A stretch of DNA of 8,527 bases from Actinomycetes bacterium (GTDB taxonomy: Bacteria; Actinomycetota; Actinomycetes; Actinomycetales; Microbacteriaceae), in NCBI GenBank assembly GCA_021793715.1, contig JAJYSF010000025.1:1-8527 (forward strand). The letters are read 5' to 3'. Positions within the stretch are counted from its first letter, which is position 1, and every line of letters starts with the position of its first letter. Shown here one piece after another: positions 6,717-8,527 of the stretch. The notes beneath the pieces were generated by a model, which saw only the letters and a program-made list of their open reading frames with translations, was not told the DNA's origin and did not search any database. The position numbers and the translations under genes are program-made.

Positions 6717-6748
6717 GGAGGGAGGTCGGCGGTCGCCGGCCTCCCTCC
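6717..6748 (+). terminator. Strong intercistronic hairpin, likely attenuator or mRNA stabiliser
   Basis: GGAGGGAGGTCGGC (6717-6730) pairs with GCCGGCCTCCCTCC (6735-6748) over 14 bp, with one T-G wobble and a four-base loop GGTC. It starts 11 bases after the binding-protein stop and ends 34 bases before the ATPase ATG, with no T-run. In importer operons such hairpins reduce read-through or protect the upstream message, so that more binding protein than ATPase is made. Confidence 0.75.
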
Positions 6749-6768
6749 TGCCTGGAAGGCGCCAGGAA

Positions 6769-6774
6769 TAGGAT
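6769..6774 (+). promoter_or_regulatory. Start-proximal element of the ATPase gene (ribosome site or internal -10 box)
   Basis: TAGGAT matches the TAnnnT -10 pattern and ends eight bases before the ATPase ATG, a distance that would allow a leaderless internal transcript. The same bases contain AGGA (6770-6773), nine bases from the ATG, which could instead be the ribosome site. The sequence alone cannot decide. Confidence 0.35.
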
Positions 6775-6782
6775 CGGCATCT

Positions 6783-8303
6783 ATGAAGCTCGAACTGCGC
6801 GGCATCACGAAGAGGTTCGGCGCGCTCACGGCCAACGACAGCATCGACCTCACGGTCGAGCCCGGCGAGATCCACTCGCTTCTCGGCGAGAACGGCGCGG
6901 GCAAGTCGACGCTCATGAACGTTCTCTACGGCCTCTATCAGGCCGATGAGGGAGACATCCTGCTGGACGACGTCGTCCAGCACTTCGACGGCCCCGGCGA
7001 CGCCATGGCGGCCGGGATCGGTATGGTGCACCAGCACTTCATGCTCGTGCCCGTCTTCACCGTCGCCGAGAACGTCATGCTCGGCCACGAGGAGACCGGG
7101 TTCGCCGGCACGCTCGACATCGGCGCCGCCCGCGAGAAGGTGCGCGAGATCTCCGATCGGTTCGGTTTCGACGTCGACCCGGACGCGATCGTGGAGGATC
7201 TGCCCGTCGGAGTGCAGCAGCGCGTGGAGATCATCAAGGCGCTCTCGCGGGACGCGCACGTGCTCGTCTTCGACGAGCCGACCGCCGTGCTCACGCCGCA
7301 GGAGACCGACGAGCTGATGGAGACGATGCGCCAGCTGCGGGATGGCGGCACGTCGATCGTGTTCATCACGCACAAGCTGCGCGAGGTGCGCGAGGTCTCG
7401 GACCGCATCACGGTCATCCGCCTCGGCAAGGTCGTCGGCGAGGCCGAGCCCACCGCCACCAACGCCGAGCTCGCATCGCTCATGGTCGGTCGCGCCGTCG
7501 AGCTCACGGTGGCGAAGGATGCGCCGACGCTCGGCGACGACGCGCTCGTTGTCGACGGCCTGACCGTCACCGATAGCGTCGGCACGGTCGTCGTCGATGA
7601 CGTCTCGTTCTCCGTGCGCGGGGGCGAGATCCTCGCCGTCGTGGGCGTGCAGGGCAACGGTCAGACCGAGCTCACCGAGGCAATCGTCGGCCTGCAGGAT
7701 CGCGTCGGCGGCAGCATCCGCCTCAACGGGAACGAGCTTCTCGGCCGCTCCGTCCGCGAGATCCTCGACGCCGGTGTCGGGTTCGTGCCGGAAGACCGCA
7801 GCGTCGACGGCCTCGTCAAGGAGTTCTCGATCGCCGAGAACCTCATGCTCGACCGCTCCCACGGCGCACCGTTCGTCTCGGCCGGCAGCGTGCAGCTGCG
7901 CGATCTCGAACGCTTCGCGATCGAGAAGATCGACGAGTTCGACATCCGTACGCAGGGACCCGCGCAGCCGGCGGGCCGCCTCTCGGGGGGCAATCAGCAG
8001 AAGGTCGTCCTCGCACGCGAGCTGAGCCGCGAGCTGTCGCTCTTCATCGCAGCGCAGCCGACCCGCGGTGTCGACGTCGGATCCATCGAGTTCATCCACA
8101 CGCGCATCGTCGCCACGCGCGACGCCGGGATCCCAGTGGTCGTCATCTCGACAGAGCTCGACGAAGCGGCGGCCCTGGCCGACCGGATCATGGTCATGTA
8201 CCGCGGAAAGGTGGTCGGCATCGTGCCCGGCGACACGTCCCGAGAAGAGATCGGTCTGATGATGGCCGGCATGGAAGCCGGTGCCGAGGGAGCAACCTCA
8301 TGA
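6783..8303 (+). CDS. BMP-family (nucleoside-type) ABC importer ATPase, two fused nucleotide-binding domains
   Basis: The 506-residue protein powers import by hydrolysing ATP on the cytoplasmic side and is built from two fused ABC domains, like the RbsA/MglA/YufO class. Domain 1 (about 1-240) has Walker A GENGAGKST at 35-43, the Q-loop glutamine Q84, the variant signature LPVGVQQR at 140-147, Walker B VLVFDEP at 160-166 and the switch histidine H197. Domain 2 (about 250-500) has a degenerate Walker A GVQGNGQT (288-295, Gln for the catalytic Lys), a canonical signature LSGGNQQK (400-407), and FIAAQPTRG (421-429) in place of a Walker B Asp-Glu. Only the site pairing Walker A of domain 1 with LSGGN of domain 2 should hydrolyse ATP, as is typical of the class. 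The gene lies 77 bases after the binding-protein gene, and its stop overlaps the permease start by four bases (ATGA). Confidence 0.96.
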   Translation: MKLELRGITKRFGALTANDSIDLTVEPGEIHSLLGENGAGKSTLMNVLYGLYQADEGDILLDDVVQHFDGPGDAMAAGIGMVHQHFMLVPVFTVAENVMLGHEETGFAGTLDIGAAREKVREISDRFGFDVDPDAIVEDLPVGVQQRVEIIKALSRDAHVLVFDEPTAVLTPQETDELMETMRQLRDGGTSIVFITHKLREVREVSDRITVIRLGKVVGEAEPTATNAELASLMVGRAVELTVAKDAPTLGDDALVVDGLTVTDSVGTVVVDDVSFSVRGGEILAVVGVQGNGQTELTEAIVGLQDRVGGSIRLNGNELLGRSVREILDAGVGFVPEDRSVDGLVKEFSIAENLMLDRSHGAPFVSAGSVQLRDLERFAIEKIDEFDIRTQGPAQPAGRLSGGNQQKVVLARELSRELSLFIAAQPTRGVDVGSIEFIHTRIVATRDAGIPVVVISTELDEAAALADRIMVMYRGKVVGIVPGDTSREEIGLMMAGMEAGAEGATS

Positions 8304-8527
8304 GCGTCGTCGACATCGAGCGGCGCGATACCGAGCCGTCGCGCTGGCACCGCGCGTTCCAGCAGATCACCGCCGGCAACGGCGCCATCGCGGTGCTCTC
8401 GATCGTGCTCGCGCTGCTGGCCGGCACCGTTCTCATCGCCGTCACCGACGAGCAGGTGCAGGAGGCCGCCGGGTACTTCTTCGCGCGGCCGGGGGACACC
8501 CTCGCCGCGCTCTGGGCTGCCGCCGCG
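8300..8527 (+). CDS. ABC importer permease, BMP/nucleoside class, C-terminus cut off by window edge
   Basis: Only the first 76 residues are visible. After a charged cytoplasmic N-terminus (MSVVDIERRDTEPSRWHRAF) comes one membrane helix at about 29-49, then an outside segment with YFFARPGDTLAALWAA, a block typical of the first permease of BMP-family nucleoside importers (branched-chain-type inner-membrane component). The ATG overlaps the ATPase stop in an ATGA arrangement with GGGAG upstream, so translation is probably coupled. Such permeases are roughly 350-450 residues, so most of the gene lies to the right. A partner permease gene is expected next; this is an inference. Confidence 0.88.
   Translation, partial: MSVVDIERRDTEPSRWHRAFQQITAGNGAIAVLSIVLALLAGTVLIAVTDEQVQEAAGYFFARPGDTLAALWAAAA

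Noticed and set aside
5584..8099. Long minus-strand open frames opposite the binding protein and the ATPase (5584-6780, 6693-8099)
   Set aside because: They are antisense shadows of strongly supported plus-strand genes. They cross the intergenic hairpin and show no motifs.

Overview
The window reads as chromosomal DNA from a high-GC actinobacterium, most likely a member of the Micrococcales close to Microbacterium/Microbacteriaceae. This rests on the strong G/C preference at third codon positions, on actinobacterial signature stretches in SdhA/SdhB and the exonuclease, and on gene starts without Shine-Dalgarno sequences but with TAnnnT boxes close to the start codon. The genus is an inference from remembered family sequences, not from a search. 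No mobile element, CRISPR array, tRNA or rRNA is visible, and no stretch longer than 300 bases lacks a gene.

Minus strand, positions 1-4150: a compact operon read right to left, sdhC-sdhD-sdhA-sdhB, followed by an exonuclease III gene that runs off the left edge. The four sdh genes encode a complete succinate dehydrogenase (complex II): two three-helix membrane anchors, the flavoprotein and the three-cluster iron-sulfur subunit. sdhC/sdhD and sdhA/sdhB are joined by identical TGATG stop/start overlaps. Iron-sulfur ligands, the FAD-linking histidine and succinate-site residues are present, so the enzyme looks intact.

Positions 4151-4323: a divergent control region holding a perfect 8+2+8 inverted repeat (4268-4285) between the sdh operon and manC. 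It is the best candidate operator in the window.

Plus strand, positions 4324-5436: manC, a single-domain mannose-1-phosphate guanylyltransferase that makes GDP-mannose. It is followed five bases later by an 11-bp hairpin that probably ends its transcript.

Plus strand, positions 5605-8527: the start of an ABC importer operon of the BMP/PnrA (nucleoside) class. It has a lipoprotein substrate-binding protein, a double-domain ATPase, and the first 76 residues of a permease that runs off the right edge. A 14-bp hairpin lies between the binding-protein gene and the ATPase gene, where it could set the high binding-protein to ATPase ratio such importers need. A second permease and nucleoside-catabolic genes would be expected to the right, but this is not visible.

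The content is largely housekeeping and I see no undescribed multi-gene system. The points most worth a second look are the palindrome between sdhC and manC, the hairpin inside the importer operon, the changed quinone-site residues of SdhB with additional membrane histidines in SdhC/SdhD, and a perfect fold-back palindrome at the extreme left edge that breaks the expected exonuclease sequence.
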